This document shows, one piece after another, positions 1 to 8,187 of a stretch of DNA of 64,000 nt. The position numbers and the translations under genes are program-made. This stretch comes from Limnohabitans sp. B9-3. Its GTDB lineage: Bacteria > Pseudomonadota > Gammaproteobacteria > Burkholderiales > Burkholderiaceae_C. The notes beneath the pieces are model-generated. The model made no database searches. It was not told the DNA's origin and saw only the letters and a program-made list of their open reading frames with translations. The number at the start of each line of letters is the position of its first letter. The first letter of the stretch is position 1. The stretch covers positions 496,001 to 560,000 of the forward strand of contig NZ_NESI01000001.1 in the NCBI RefSeq assembly GCF_002778325.1. Direction: 5' to 3'.

Positions 1-76
1 CGAGGCTGGCTTGGCAAAGGTCGCGCGGCCTGCCCATTTGACGGCACGCCGACACGAACCCGACATCCATCAGCCA

Positions 77-925
77 TCAAATGGCTGACGTCAAAAGCCC
101 CAAATTCTCACAAATGGCCAACGTCGATGCGCTTTGGTTCATGCTGTAGAAATGCAAGCCTGGCGCCCCGGCGCAGCGCAATTGATCACACAAATCGGTC
201 ACCACCTCCAAACCAAAGGCTTTGATAGAAGCCATGTCGTCACCGTAGCCCTGCAGACGCAAACGAATCCAACGTGGAATTTCCGCACCGCATGCATCTG
301 AGAAACGCAGCAACTGAGACGAACTGGTGATGGGCATGATGCCGGGCACGATCGGAATGTGCACACCCAATTTGTCAGCGTCTTCCACAAAACGGAAATA
401 CGCATCGCTGTTGTAAAAGTATTGTGTGATGGCCGAATCAGCTCCCGCCTTGACCTTCGTGGCAAAGGCTTGCAAGTCAGCCTCAGCTGATTTGGCTTGT
501 GGGTGAATCTCTGGATAAGCCGCCACTTCAATGCCAAAGTCATCGCCCGTTTCGGCACGGATGAAGGCCACCAAATCGCTGGCGTATTGAAACTCACCGC
601 CTGCGCCATAGCCGCTGGGCAAGTCGCCGCGCAATGCCACCAAGCGCTTGACGCCCATGGCTTTGAATTCGGCCAACTGGTGACGCACGCTGTCGCGCGT
701 GGCGCCGACGCAGGAGAAGTGCGAGGCTGCCATCATGCCTTCACTCAAAATTTCACTCAACGTCGAGATGGTGCCGGCCTGCGTCGAGCCACCAGCGCCA
801 AACGTGACGGAGCAAAACTGCGGCTTGAGTGTGTACAAGGCTTGACGCACCGCGCGCAACTTGTCTGCACCTTCAGGGGTTTTAGGTGGAAAAAACTCAA
901 TGCTCAAACTGTTGTTGACCGTCAT
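77..925 (-). CDS. metF: 5,10-methylenetetrahydrofolate reductase
   Basis: This flavoprotein reduces 5,10-methylene-THF to 5-methyl-THF, the methyl donor for methionine synthesis. The protein is 282 aa. The family start SIEFFPPKTPEGADKL and the TFGAGGST segment are present, with the active-site glutamate in EFFPPK. The frame stays open to 1000, but I chose the ATG at 923-925 because a purine-rich GAGAGAGAC stretch precedes it and the family N-terminus begins there. It is last of three minus-strand genes (ahcY, tlyA, metF), 22 bp after tlyA, so it is probably in the same SAH-responsive transcript. Product certain, start likely. Confidence 0.95.
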   Translation of the reverse strand: MTVNNSLSIEFFPPKTPEGADKLRAVRQALYTLKPQFCSVTFGAGGSTQAGTISTLSEILSEGMMAASHFSCVGATRDSVRHQLAEFKAMGVKRLVALRGDLPSGYGAGGEFQYASDLVAFIRAETGDDFGIEVAAYPEIHPQAKSAEADLQAFATKVKAGADSAITQYFYNSDAYFRFVEDADKLGVHIPIVPGIMPITSSSQLLRFSDACGAEIPRWIRLRLQGYGDDMASIKAFGLEVVTDLCDQLRCAGAPGLHFYSMNQSASTLAICENLGLLTSAI

Positions 926-947
926 AGCTGTCTCTCTCATTGGCGCG

Positions 948-1703
948 TCATGCATGACGCGCACCGATCCAAAATTCTTGGTTGCCATCGCCACCGGCAA
1001 TGGCGCTGGGCCAGTAGCCCAACACCTCTAAGTGCAATGCAACACAGGCCTCGCGCAAACGCGCCTCGACCTGAACATAACTGGCTTGGTCTTTGACCAA
1101 GCCGCCTTTGCCAATATCGCTAGGCTGCAGCTCGAACTGCGGCTTCACCAACATCAGCAGCGTCCCACCCTGTTTCAACAAAGGCAGCAACGCAGGTAAC
1201 ACGAGGGTGAGCGAAATGAACGACACATCGCCCACCACCAAATCAAAACCATCACGCGCATCAGGCACCCGTGCATCGCCTGCTTCTAACTCGCGGGCGT
1301 TGATGCGTTCTACACACACCACACGCGCATCGTCGCGCAAACGTGGATGTAGCTGACCGTGCCCCACATCCAAACCCACCACTTGCGCAGCGCCTTGCTG
1401 CAACAAGCAATCGGTAAAGCCGCCGGTGCTTTGCCCCACATCGAGGCAACGCAGGCCTTGGGCCGTCAGGCCGCTGCTGAGCAGAGCGCCCTCTAGCTTC
1501 AAGCCGCCGCGAGACACATAGCGTGCCTCGGCGGTGTCCAGCAAGCGCAGCTCGCTCGGTAATGGCAACTCGTCACCATTCTTGGTGACGAGCTTCCATG
1601 GCTTGGTGCCTAAGCGCCACTCGACGCCCGAGGCGATCAACCGCTGCGCTTGAGAGCGCGAAGCGGCCAAGCCACGGTCGAGGAGCAGCTGATCAGCGCG
1701 CAT
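948..1703 (-). CDS. tlyA: TlyA-family rRNA methyltransferase (S4 + FtsJ-like domains)
   Basis: A 251-aa protein with an N-terminal S4 RNA-binding domain (about residues 1-60, starting MRADQLLLDRGLAASRSQA) and a Rossmann SAM-dependent methyltransferase domain with the motif CLDVGQSTGGFTDCLL. Homologues called TlyA are 2'-O-methyltransferases of rRNA and were first described as hemolysins. The rRNA role is a family inference. The ATG at 1701-1703 is preferred over an in-frame TTG at 1704-1706. It sits between ahcY and metF in a probable operon. Because it consumes SAM and produces SAH, its coupling to ahcY is metabolically sensible. Confidence 0.85.
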   Translation of the reverse strand: MRADQLLLDRGLAASRSQAQRLIASGVEWRLGTKPWKLVTKNGDELPLPSELRLLDTAEARYVSRGGLKLEGALLSSGLTAQGLRCLDVGQSTGGFTDCLLQQGAAQVVGLDVGHGQLHPRLRDDARVVCVERINARELEAGDARVPDARDGFDLVVGDVSFISLTLVLPALLPLLKQGGTLLMLVKPQFELQPSDIGKGGLVKDQASYVQVEARLREACVALHLEVLGYWPSAIAGGDGNQEFWIGARHA

Positions 1704-1730
1704 CAATGCAATGCAACGAAATGCAAGGGC

Positions 1731-3164
1731 TTAGTAGCGGTACGTATCGGCTTTGTAAGGGCCGGTCTTTGCCACACCAATGTAGGCGGCTTGCTCGTCG
1801 CTCAACACGGTCAGCATGGCGCCAACTTTTTCGAGGTGCAAACGTGCCACTTTTTCGTCGAGGTGCTTAGGCAACACATAGACCTTGCCAGATTCGTATT
1901 GGTCTTGCTTGGTGAACAACTCGATCTGAGCGATCGTTTGGTTCGCAAAGCTTGCGCTCATCACAAAGCTGGGGTGGCCGGTGGCGCAACCCAAGTTCAC
2001 CAGACGGCCTTTAGCCAACAGGGTGATCTTTTTGCCATCGGGGAAGATGACGTGGTCGACTTGCGGCTTGATCTCGTCCCACTGCAGCTTTTCCAGCGAA
2101 GCGACGTCGATTTCGTTGTCGAAGTGACCGATGTTGCAAACGATGGCTTCGTCTTTCATGGCGGCCATGTGCTCGTAACGAATCACGTTCTTGTTGCCAG
2201 TGGCCGACACGAAGATGTCGCACTTGTCAGCGGCGTATTCCATGGTCACGACTTTGTAGCCTTCCATGGCAGCTTGCAAAGCGTTGATCGGGTCGATCTC
2301 TGTCACCCACACTTGGGCGCTCAAAGCGCGCAAGGCTTGTGCCGAGCCCTTGCCCACGTCACCGTAACCGGCCACACAAGCCACTTTGCCAGCGATCATC
2401 ACGTCGGTGGCGCGCTTGATCGAATCGACCAGAGATTCGCGGCAGCCGTACAGGTTGTCAAACTTGCTCTTGGTGACTGAGTCGTTCACGTTGATGGCGC
2501 GGAACATCAAGCTGCCCTTGGCGGCCATCTCGTTCAAGCGCAACACGCCGGTGGTGGTCTCTTCGGTCACGCCAATGATGTGCGCACCTTTGCGGGTGTA
2601 CCACGTAGGGTCAATGGCCAGTTTGGCCTTGATGGCGTTGAACAAACAGGTTTCTTCTTCGCTGGTGGGGTTTGCGATCAACGACGCATCGGTTTCAGCG
2701 CGCTTGCCCAAATGCATCAACAACGTGGCATCGCCGCCGTCGTCCAAGATCATGTTGGGGCCTTCGCCATCGGTGCCTTTGGCGCCGAATTCAAAAATAC
2801 GGTGGGTGTAGTCCCAGTACTCGGCCAAGGTTTCGCCCTTGGTGGCGAACACAGGAATACCGGCTTCGGCAATCGCTGCCGCAGCGTGGTCTTGGGTAGA
2901 GAAAATATTACAAGACGCCCAGCGAACGTCAGCGCCCAAGGCCTTCAAAGTTTCGATCAATACGGCCGTTTGAATGGTCATGTGCAAAGAGCCCGTCACG
3001 CGAGCGCCTTGGAGGGGCTGCGCTTTGGCGAATTCTTCGCGGATAGCCATCAAACCGGGCATTTCAGTTTCGGCGACTTTGATTTCTTTGCGGCCCCAAG
3101 CGGCCAGAGACATGTCAGCCACGATGTAATCGGCGGCGACGGCGGTTTTAAGAACAGCGTTCAT
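1731..3164 (-). CDS. ahcY: adenosylhomocysteinase
   Basis: S-adenosylhomocysteine hydrolase (477 aa) cleaves SAH to adenosine and homocysteine and so relieves product inhibition of methyltransferases. The NAD-binding glycine motif [14 protein letters not shown] is intact and the C-terminus ends in the family hallmark YKADTYRY. The frame is open to 3200, but [21 protein letters not shown] is the family N-terminus, so the ATG at 3162-3164 is chosen. A GGAG Shine-Dalgarno lies at 3173-3176. It heads the ahcY-tlyA-metF operon and has a long leader carrying an SAH riboswitch. Confidence 0.97.
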   Translation of the reverse strand: MNAVLKTAVAADYIVADMSLAAWGRKEIKVAETEMPGLMAIREEFAKAQPLQGARVTGSLHMTIQTAVLIETLKALGADVRWASCNIFSTQDHAAAAIAEAGIPVFATKGETLAEYWDYTHRIFEFGAKGTDGEGPNMILDDGGDATLLMHLGKRAETDASLIANPTSEEETCLFNAIKAKLAIDPTWYTRKGAHIIGVTEETTTGVLRLNEMAAKGSLMFRAINVNDSVTKSKFDNLYGCRESLVDSIKRATDVMIAGKVACVAGYGDVGKGSAQALRALSAQVWVTEIDPINALQAAMEGYKVVTMEYAADKCDIFVSATGNKNVIRYEHMAAMKDEAIVCNIGHFDNEIDVASLEKLQWDEIKPQVDHVIFPDGKKITLLAKGRLVNLGCATGHPSFVMSASFANQTIAQIELFTKQDQYESGKVYVLPKHLDEKVARLHLEKVGAMLTVLSDEQAAYIGVAKTGPYKADTYRY

Positions 3165-3170
3165 TTGTGA

Positions 3171-3258
3171 GACTCCAAAAGTTGGCAAAGCCACTTTCAA
3201 CGCGCAGTAAGCGTCGGGAGTCCAAAACGGGAAATTTCCGCGGAACTCACCTCACGTT
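3171..3258 (-). promoter_or_regulatory. candidate expression platform of the SAH riboswitch
   Basis: Downstream of the aptamer, AACGTGAGG (3250-3258) is a perfect complement of CCTCACGTT in the P4 loop (3282-3290), so pairing could disrupt P4 and the pseudoknot. Further on, GGACTCC (3217-3223) can pair with GGAGTC (3171-3176), which contains the ahcY Shine-Dalgarno. The pairings are exact; the switching mechanism is inference. Confidence 0.5.
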
Positions 3259-3265
3259 GACAGTG

Positions 3266-3387
3266 GGTGAGCGCGGTTGGAAACGTGAGGCCCAACGCCG
3301 CACAAAGCAGCAAAAGAACCTGTGTGTTCGAGCCTCACCTATGCACCACCAGAAATGACGGATACAGGCTGCAGCGCTCCTCGAACC
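3266..3387 (-). promoter_or_regulatory. SAH riboswitch aptamer (leader of ahcY)
   Basis: The leader transcript contains the conserved SAH-riboswitch core GAGGAGCGCTGCAGCC. P1 pairs GTTCGAG (3380-3386) with CTCGAAC (3326-3332), 7 bp. A P4-like hairpin pairs GTTGG (3292-3296) with CCAAC (3276-3280). The pseudoknot pairs GAGCGC (3374-3379) with GCGCTC (3269-3274). This matches the published architecture of the class found upstream of ahcY in proteobacteria, where SAH binding switches expression on. The pairings are seen in the sequence; the ligand is assigned by family. Confidence 0.9.
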
Positions 3388-3392
3388 CCATT

Positions 3393-3398
3393 ATTTTA
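3393..3398 (-). promoter_or_regulatory. possible -10 element for ahcY
   Basis: TAAAAT lies just upstream of the riboswitch P1 on the minus strand, at the right distance for the transcript to begin near 3388. No convincing -35 hexamer is visible. Confidence 0.3.
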
Positions 3399-3450
3399 AC
3401 CCGCGATGCATGAACACTTTAGAATTAAATATAAAAGATTAATACTCAGC

Positions 3451-5295
3451 ATGAACGTCCATCGTCACATCCACATCTTCATCAAACGGCAGCTCGCGTA
3501 TCACTTACGCCAAAGTAGAAACGTGTACTTTGTCTGGTTTTTGATGTCCTCCATGGTCAGCTTACTAGGCCTCATGCCTTGGCTATATTGGCTCGGCAAC
3601 ATCGCAAGCGCCAGCTCTTGCGCCGCAGCCGTCGCGTGCATGCTGGTCGCAATGCTGGTGTGGCGCCACGGGGGAGGCTTGAAATGGGGCTGCTTGATTT
3701 ATCAAGTCACACTCATGGCTTTGGTGCTGTTCAATGCGGCCATCACAGGGGGCGTCGCGTCGCCTGTTTTGACCTGGCTGACCATCATCCCTTTGCTGCC
3801 GCTCTTCATGGGCTTTCGTGTGGGTTCCTTGTTGGCCATGGTGGCTTCCATGGTGAGCGTGATCGCGCTGTACATTTTGCAAAGCCGTGGCTGGTTGCCC
3901 CAGCTCGACACGCAGTTTGCCTTGCAATCGCTGAGCGACAGCACACCGCTCGCGGACAACGCGTGGCAGCCCCTGTCCTTTGGAGCGGGCATGTTCATTC
4001 TCATGCTGTTGGCCCAACTCGCCTTGGTGCAAATTTATGACACCGCCAACGAGCAACACCTGCGGCGCCTGCGTCAAACCAACGCACGGCTCGAAAACCT
4101 GTCCACCAACCTGAAAGTGGCCAGCGCACACAAAGACCAATTTTTAGCCATGGTGAGTCACGAAATGCGCACGCCCTTGAACGCGGTCATGGGCTATTTG
4201 GGGCTGTTGTCTTCCGACGCACAGCTGCCAGAACCCGCCGGCCAGTACGTCAAAGGTGCGCACAACTCTGCTGCGCACTTGGTCACGGTGATCAACGACC
4301 TGCTGGATTTTTCGCAAATTCAACAAGGTAAATTGGTTCTGAACTTGCAGCCCGTCAACCTGCGCGACATGCTGACCAGCACACACCAAACCCTGTCCCC
4401 ACGCGCCGATCAATTGGGCGTGACGTACCCCCTCGACATCGACGCCAACGTCCCCCAGTGGGCCTTGGTGGATGCACATCGACTGGCTCAAATTATTTTG
4501 AATTTGTTAGGCAACGCCTTGAAGTTCACGTCTCGAGGCCAAGTGCGCATGCACATCGGCTTTGAAACGACACCTGACAACCTCAAACTCGGCCAGTTGA
4601 TCCTGCGGGTCGAAGACACGGGCACTGGCATGCCTGAATCAGCCCTCGAAAACATCTTCAAACCCTTTGTGCAGCTCAAAATCAGCGACAACGACTTGAA
4701 GGCTGGCAACGCCTTGCACGGCAACGGTTTGGGCTTGGCCATCACGCGCAGCTTGGTGCAGAGCCACAAAGGCAGCATCAGCGTTGAAAGCGCCCTCGGC
4801 GTGGGCAGTGCGTTCACCGTCAAATTGCCCATCGACGTGGCCGAGCCCCCCATGGCACGTCGCCCCATTGACCCCAGCAGCGCCAACCCCATTGAGCTCG
4901 ACATTTTGGTGGTCGACGACCACGTCACCAACCGATTGGTGGCCACCGCCAGCATCAAACGCGGCCTGCCCAATGCCTTGATTGATCACGCCATCAACGG
5001 CAACGATGCCTTGACCAAAATGCGTGAACACCGCTACGACCTCGTGTTGATGGACTTGATCATGCCGGACATCTCGGGCACCGAGGTGGTTCGCCGCATT
5101 CGCGACGATGCCGACCATCCTTACCGCGACGTGCCCGTCATTGCCCTCACCGCCAATGTGGCCGAAGACGCCGTCAAAGAGTGCTTGGCGCTCGGCTTTC
5201 GAGAAGTTCTGCCCAAGCCCTTTGACCGATACATCTTGGTGCAAGCCATTCTGACCCACGCCCAGCCTCAGAGCGCACAGCCCCGAGCGCTATGA
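3451..5295 (+). CDS. hybrid sensor histidine kinase / response regulator
   Basis: A 614-aa inner-membrane signalling protein. Residues about 25-205 hold five to six hydrophobic segments, followed by a short coiled coil. The HisKA domain has the phospho-acceptor His237 in MVSHEMRTPLN. The ATPase domain has the N box near Asn355, G1 DTGTGMP near Asp389, and GNGLGLAI. A C-terminal receiver domain has acidic residues Asp489/490, phospho-acceptor Asp535 in MDLIMPD and Lys589. There is no HPt domain, so a separate phosphotransfer partner is expected. An alternative ATG at 3406 would add 15 residues from very AT-rich sequence overlapping the ahcY promoter, so the ATG at 3451 is preferred. Signal unknown. 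Confidence 0.9.
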   Translation: MNVHRHIHIFIKRQLAYHLRQSRNVYFVWFLMSSMVSLLGLMPWLYWLGNIASASSCAAAVACMLVAMLVWRHGGGLKWGCLIYQVTLMALVLFNAAITGGVASPVLTWLTIIPLLPLFMGFRVGSLLAMVASMVSVIALYILQSRGWLPQLDTQFALQSLSDSTPLADNAWQPLSFGAGMFILMLLAQLALVQIYDTANEQHLRRLRQTNARLENLSTNLKVASAHKDQFLAMVSHEMRTPLNAVMGYLGLLSSDAQLPEPAGQYVKGAHNSAAHLVTVINDLLDFSQIQQGKLVLNLQPVNLRDMLTSTHQTLSPRADQLGVTYPLDIDANVPQWALVDAHRLAQIILNLLGNALKFTSRGQVRMHIGFETTPDNLKLGQLILRVEDTGTGMPESALENIFKPFVQLKISDNDLKAGNALHGNGLGLAITRSLVQSHKGSISVESALGVGSAFTVKLPIDVAEPPMARRPIDPSSANPIELDILVVDDHVTNRLVATASIKRGLPNALIDHAINGNDALTKMREHRYDLVLMDLIMPDISGTEVVRRIRDDADHPYRDVPVIALTANVAEDAVKECLALGFREVLPKPFDRYILVQAILTHAQPQSAQPRAL

Positions 5296-5334
5296 TTCTG
5301 CCCTTTGACATGACGTGCTTACACGCACCGCCCC

Positions 5335-6966
5335 ATGAGCTCTTTTCTGAACGAAGTGCGCCGTCGCCGCACCTTTGCCATCATTTCTCACCCCGATGCG
5401 GGTAAAACCACGCTGACCGAAAAGCTGCTGCTGTTCTCGGGTGCGATTCAAATCGCGGGCGCCGTCAAGGGCCGCAAAGCCAGCCGCCACGCCACCTCGG
5501 ACTGGATGGAGATTGAAAAGCAACGCGGTATTTCGGTGGCCTCGTCTGTGATGCAGATGCTCTATCGCGAGCACGTCATCAACCTGCTCGACACCCCCGG
5601 CCATAAAGACTTCTCGGAAGACACCTACCGCGTGCTCACCGCCGTGGACTCGGCATTGATGGTGATTGACGCGGCCAACGGTGTGGAAGCGCAAACCCGC
5701 CGCTTGATTGAGGTGTGCCGTCAGCGCGACACGCCCATCATCACGTTTGTGAACAAGATGGACCGCGAAGTGCGCGACCCCCTCGACATCTTGGACGAAG
5801 TCGAACGTGAACTCGGCATGCCTTGCGTGCCCATGACTTGGCCTGTGGGCCAAGGGAAGTTGTTCGGCGGCATCATCAACTTGCGCACGCAAGCCATGAC
5901 CGTTTTTGATTCAGGCTCTGAGCGTTTACCGCAAGACTTTGAAACCCACCCCTTGAGCGACCAAGCCCAGTTGGCCGAGCGGTTTGGTTTGGAATGGGCC
6001 TCTGCCATGGAAAGCATGGAGCTGGCCACCGGCGCATCGCCCCAATTCGATAAAGAAGCCTTCTTGGCAGGCAAACAAACCCCCGTGTTCTTTGGCTCGG
6101 GTGTGAACAACTTTGGTGTGATGGAAGTGCTCGACGCTTTGGTCGACCTCGCGCCCTCGCCTCGCCCTCGTTTGAGCCACTTGGTGGTGAACAAGCAAGC
6201 AGAAGAAAAAATCATTCAGCCCGAGGACGTTGGGTTCGCTGGCGTGGTGTTCAAAGTGCAAGCCAACATGGACGCCAATCACCGCGACCGCATCGCGTTT
6301 GTGCGCGTGGCCTCGGGCAAGTTCACCCCCGGCATGAAACTCAAAGTGCAACGCACCGCCAAAGAGCTGCGCCCCACCAGCGTGGTGACCTTCATGTCGC
6401 AACGCCGCGAAGCGGTGGAAGAGGCCTACGCTGGCGACATCATCGGCTTCACCACCCACGGTGGTGTGCAGTTGGGTGACACCATCACCGACGGGCCCGC
6501 CTTGCAATTCACAGGCTTGCCATTCTTCGCGCCCGAGTTGTTCATGACGGTGATTTTGAAAAACCCATTGCGCACCAAGCAACTGCAACAAGGCCTAGAC
6601 CAGCTGGGTGAAGAAGGCGCGATTCAAGTCTTCAAACCCGAAGCCGGCGGTGCCATGCTGCTAGGCGCTGTGGGCCAGCTGCAGTTTGAAGTGGTGCAAC
6701 ACCGCTTGAAAGCCGAATACGACTGCGATGTGAAGCTAGAGAGCTGCCAATACACCGGCGCGCGTTGGATCACTGCGGACACACCTGCAGAGCTGCGTGA
6801 GTTCAACTACGCCTACCCGCAGCGCATGGCGTTGGATGCGGCCAACACCTTGGCGTATTTGTGCACGTCACCGTATGACGTGCGCTTGGCGCAAGAGCGT
6901 TTTCCAAAAATTCATTTCCATCCGCTGCGGGAGCATGCGGGGTTGGCTTTGTCTACGGCGGGGTGA
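5335..6966 (+). CDS. prfC: peptide chain release factor 3
   Basis: RF3 is the translational GTPase that recycles RF1/RF2 from terminated ribosomes. The protein is 543 aa, normal for the family. GTPase motifs are complete: G1 HPDAGKTT, switch II DTPGH and NKMD. The opening MSSFLNEVRRRRTFAIISHP is typical of RF3, as is the ASRHATSDWMEIEKQRGIS segment. It follows the kinase gene by 39 bp on the same strand and is convergent with the MFS gene, three bases away. Its own promoter is not obvious. Confidence 0.97.
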   Translation: MSSFLNEVRRRRTFAIISHPDAGKTTLTEKLLLFSGAIQIAGAVKGRKASRHATSDWMEIEKQRGISVASSVMQMLYREHVINLLDTPGHKDFSEDTYRVLTAVDSALMVIDAANGVEAQTRRLIEVCRQRDTPIITFVNKMDREVRDPLDILDEVERELGMPCVPMTWPVGQGKLFGGIINLRTQAMTVFDSGSERLPQDFETHPLSDQAQLAERFGLEWASAMESMELATGASPQFDKEAFLAGKQTPVFFGSGVNNFGVMEVLDALVDLAPSPRPRLSHLVVNKQAEEKIIQPEDVGFAGVVFKVQANMDANHRDRIAFVRVASGKFTPGMKLKVQRTAKELRPTSVVTFMSQRREAVEEAYAGDIIGFTTHGGVQLGDTITDGPALQFTGLPFFAPELFMTVILKNPLRTKQLQQGLDQLGEEGAIQVFKPEAGGAMLLGAVGQLQFEVVQHRLKAEYDCDVKLESCQYTGARWITADTPAELREFNYAYPQRMALDAANTLAYLCTSPYDVRLAQERFPKIHFHPLREHAGLALSTAG

Positions 6967-6969
6967 TCG

Positions 6970-8187
6970 CTATTGCATGCGGTCTCTGCGCGCCAAGGTT
7001 GGAAACAGTTTTATCCATGAAGCCGCGACCAACACGGTGCCCACACCGCCGCTGACCACCGACACCACAGGCCCCCAAAGCGCGGCCACTGCGCCCGACT
7101 CAAACTCACCGAGTTGATTCGATGCACCGATGAAAATCGAATTAACCGCCGCCACGCGTCCGCGAATTTCATCGGGCGTTTGAAGCTGCATCAAGGTCAA
7201 GCGCGTCACGACGCTGATGTTGTCTGCCGCGCCCGTCACGGCTAAAGCGAGCAAGGACAGGCCAAAGTGATCCGACAAGCCAAACACCACCGTCGCCACA
7301 CCAAAAACGGCCACAGAACCTAGCAAGCTGTAGCCTACATGGCGGCGCAGCGGCCAACGCAGCATGGCAAACGACATCAGCAACGCGCCAACTGCAGGTG
7401 CGGCGCGAAGCAGGCCTAAGCCTTCGGGGCCGGTGTGCAAGATATCTCGCGCGTAGATGGGCAACAAGGCCGTGGCACCGCCCAACAAGACGGCGAACAA
7501 GTCCAGCGACGTGGCGCCCAACAAAATTTTGTTCCGCCACACAAAGGTCACGCCGGCCATGGCCGAGGTCCAAGACACGGCCTCTTGCGTGGCGTGATGC
7601 ACGTAGCGCACGGTCAAAGTGAGCGCGCTCGACAGCAGCATCATGGCCACGCAGGCGGCATACACCGTCAACGCGCCGTGTGCGTACAACAGACCACCAA
7701 GCGCAGGCCCGCCGATGATGCCGGCCTGTAAGGTGCTGGAACTCAAGGCCACGCCACGCTGCAGCAAGTGGGTGGGCAACAAGGTGGGGGTGAGTGCTTG
7801 TTGCGCAGGCATTTGAAAAGCCCGCGTGCTGCCCAACACCACCGACAAAGCCAAGATCAAATCTCGGCTGACAAACTCACCCAGCGTGGCCCACACCAAC
7901 ACAGTCGACACCGTGGCCTGAATGGCCACACACGCCGCAAACAAACGGCCACGGTGCACGCGGTCGGCGACATGCCCCGCAGGCAAGGTCAACACCAAAG
8001 CGGGTACGAACTGAAAGAGCCCCACCAAGCCTAAATCCCACGCGCTGCCGGTGAGGTCGTACATGTGCCACGCCACCGCCACCATCAACATTTGATTGGC
8101 GGTGATCACCAAAAAGCGTGCGCCCATGAAACGCACAAAGCTACGATGCGTCAGCAAGTTTTTTAGCGTGGGCGTGGGCATGGTCAA
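6970..8187 (-). CDS. MFS transporter, exporter-like (EntS/MFS_3 type)
   Basis: A 405-aa integral membrane protein with about 12 transmembrane segments and the motif GHVADRVHRGR in the 2-3 loop, as in MFS_3 exporters related to EntS. Substrate is unknown. Its start codon overlaps the uvrA stop by four bases (ATGA, 8184-8187), so it is translationally coupled to the double-length UvrA. That coupling suggests, but does not prove, a shared role in resistance to a DNA-damaging or DNA-binding compound. Confidence 0.85.
   Translation of the reverse strand: MTMPTPTLKNLLTHRSFVRFMGARFLVITANQMLMVAVAWHMYDLTGSAWDLGLVGLFQFVPALVLTLPAGHVADRVHRGRLFAACVAIQATVSTVLVWATLGEFVSRDLILALSVVLGSTRAFQMPAQQALTPTLLPTHLLQRGVALSSSTLQAGIIGGPALGGLLYAHGALTVYAACVAMMLLSSALTLTVRYVHHATQEAVSWTSAMAGVTFVWRNKILLGATSLDLFAVLLGGATALLPIYARDILHTGPEGLGLLRAAPAVGALLMSFAMLRWPLRRHVGYSLLGSVAVFGVATVVFGLSDHFGLSLLALAVTGAADNISVVTRLTLMQLQTPDEIRGRVAAVNSIFIGASNQLGEFESGAVAALWGPVVSVVSGGVGTVLVAASWIKLFPTLARRDRMQ

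Noticed and set aside
1..76. Possible end of a plus-strand gene or start of a minus-strand gene at the left edge
   Set aside because: 76 bases are too few to support a frame; several are open and none shows a recognisable motif.
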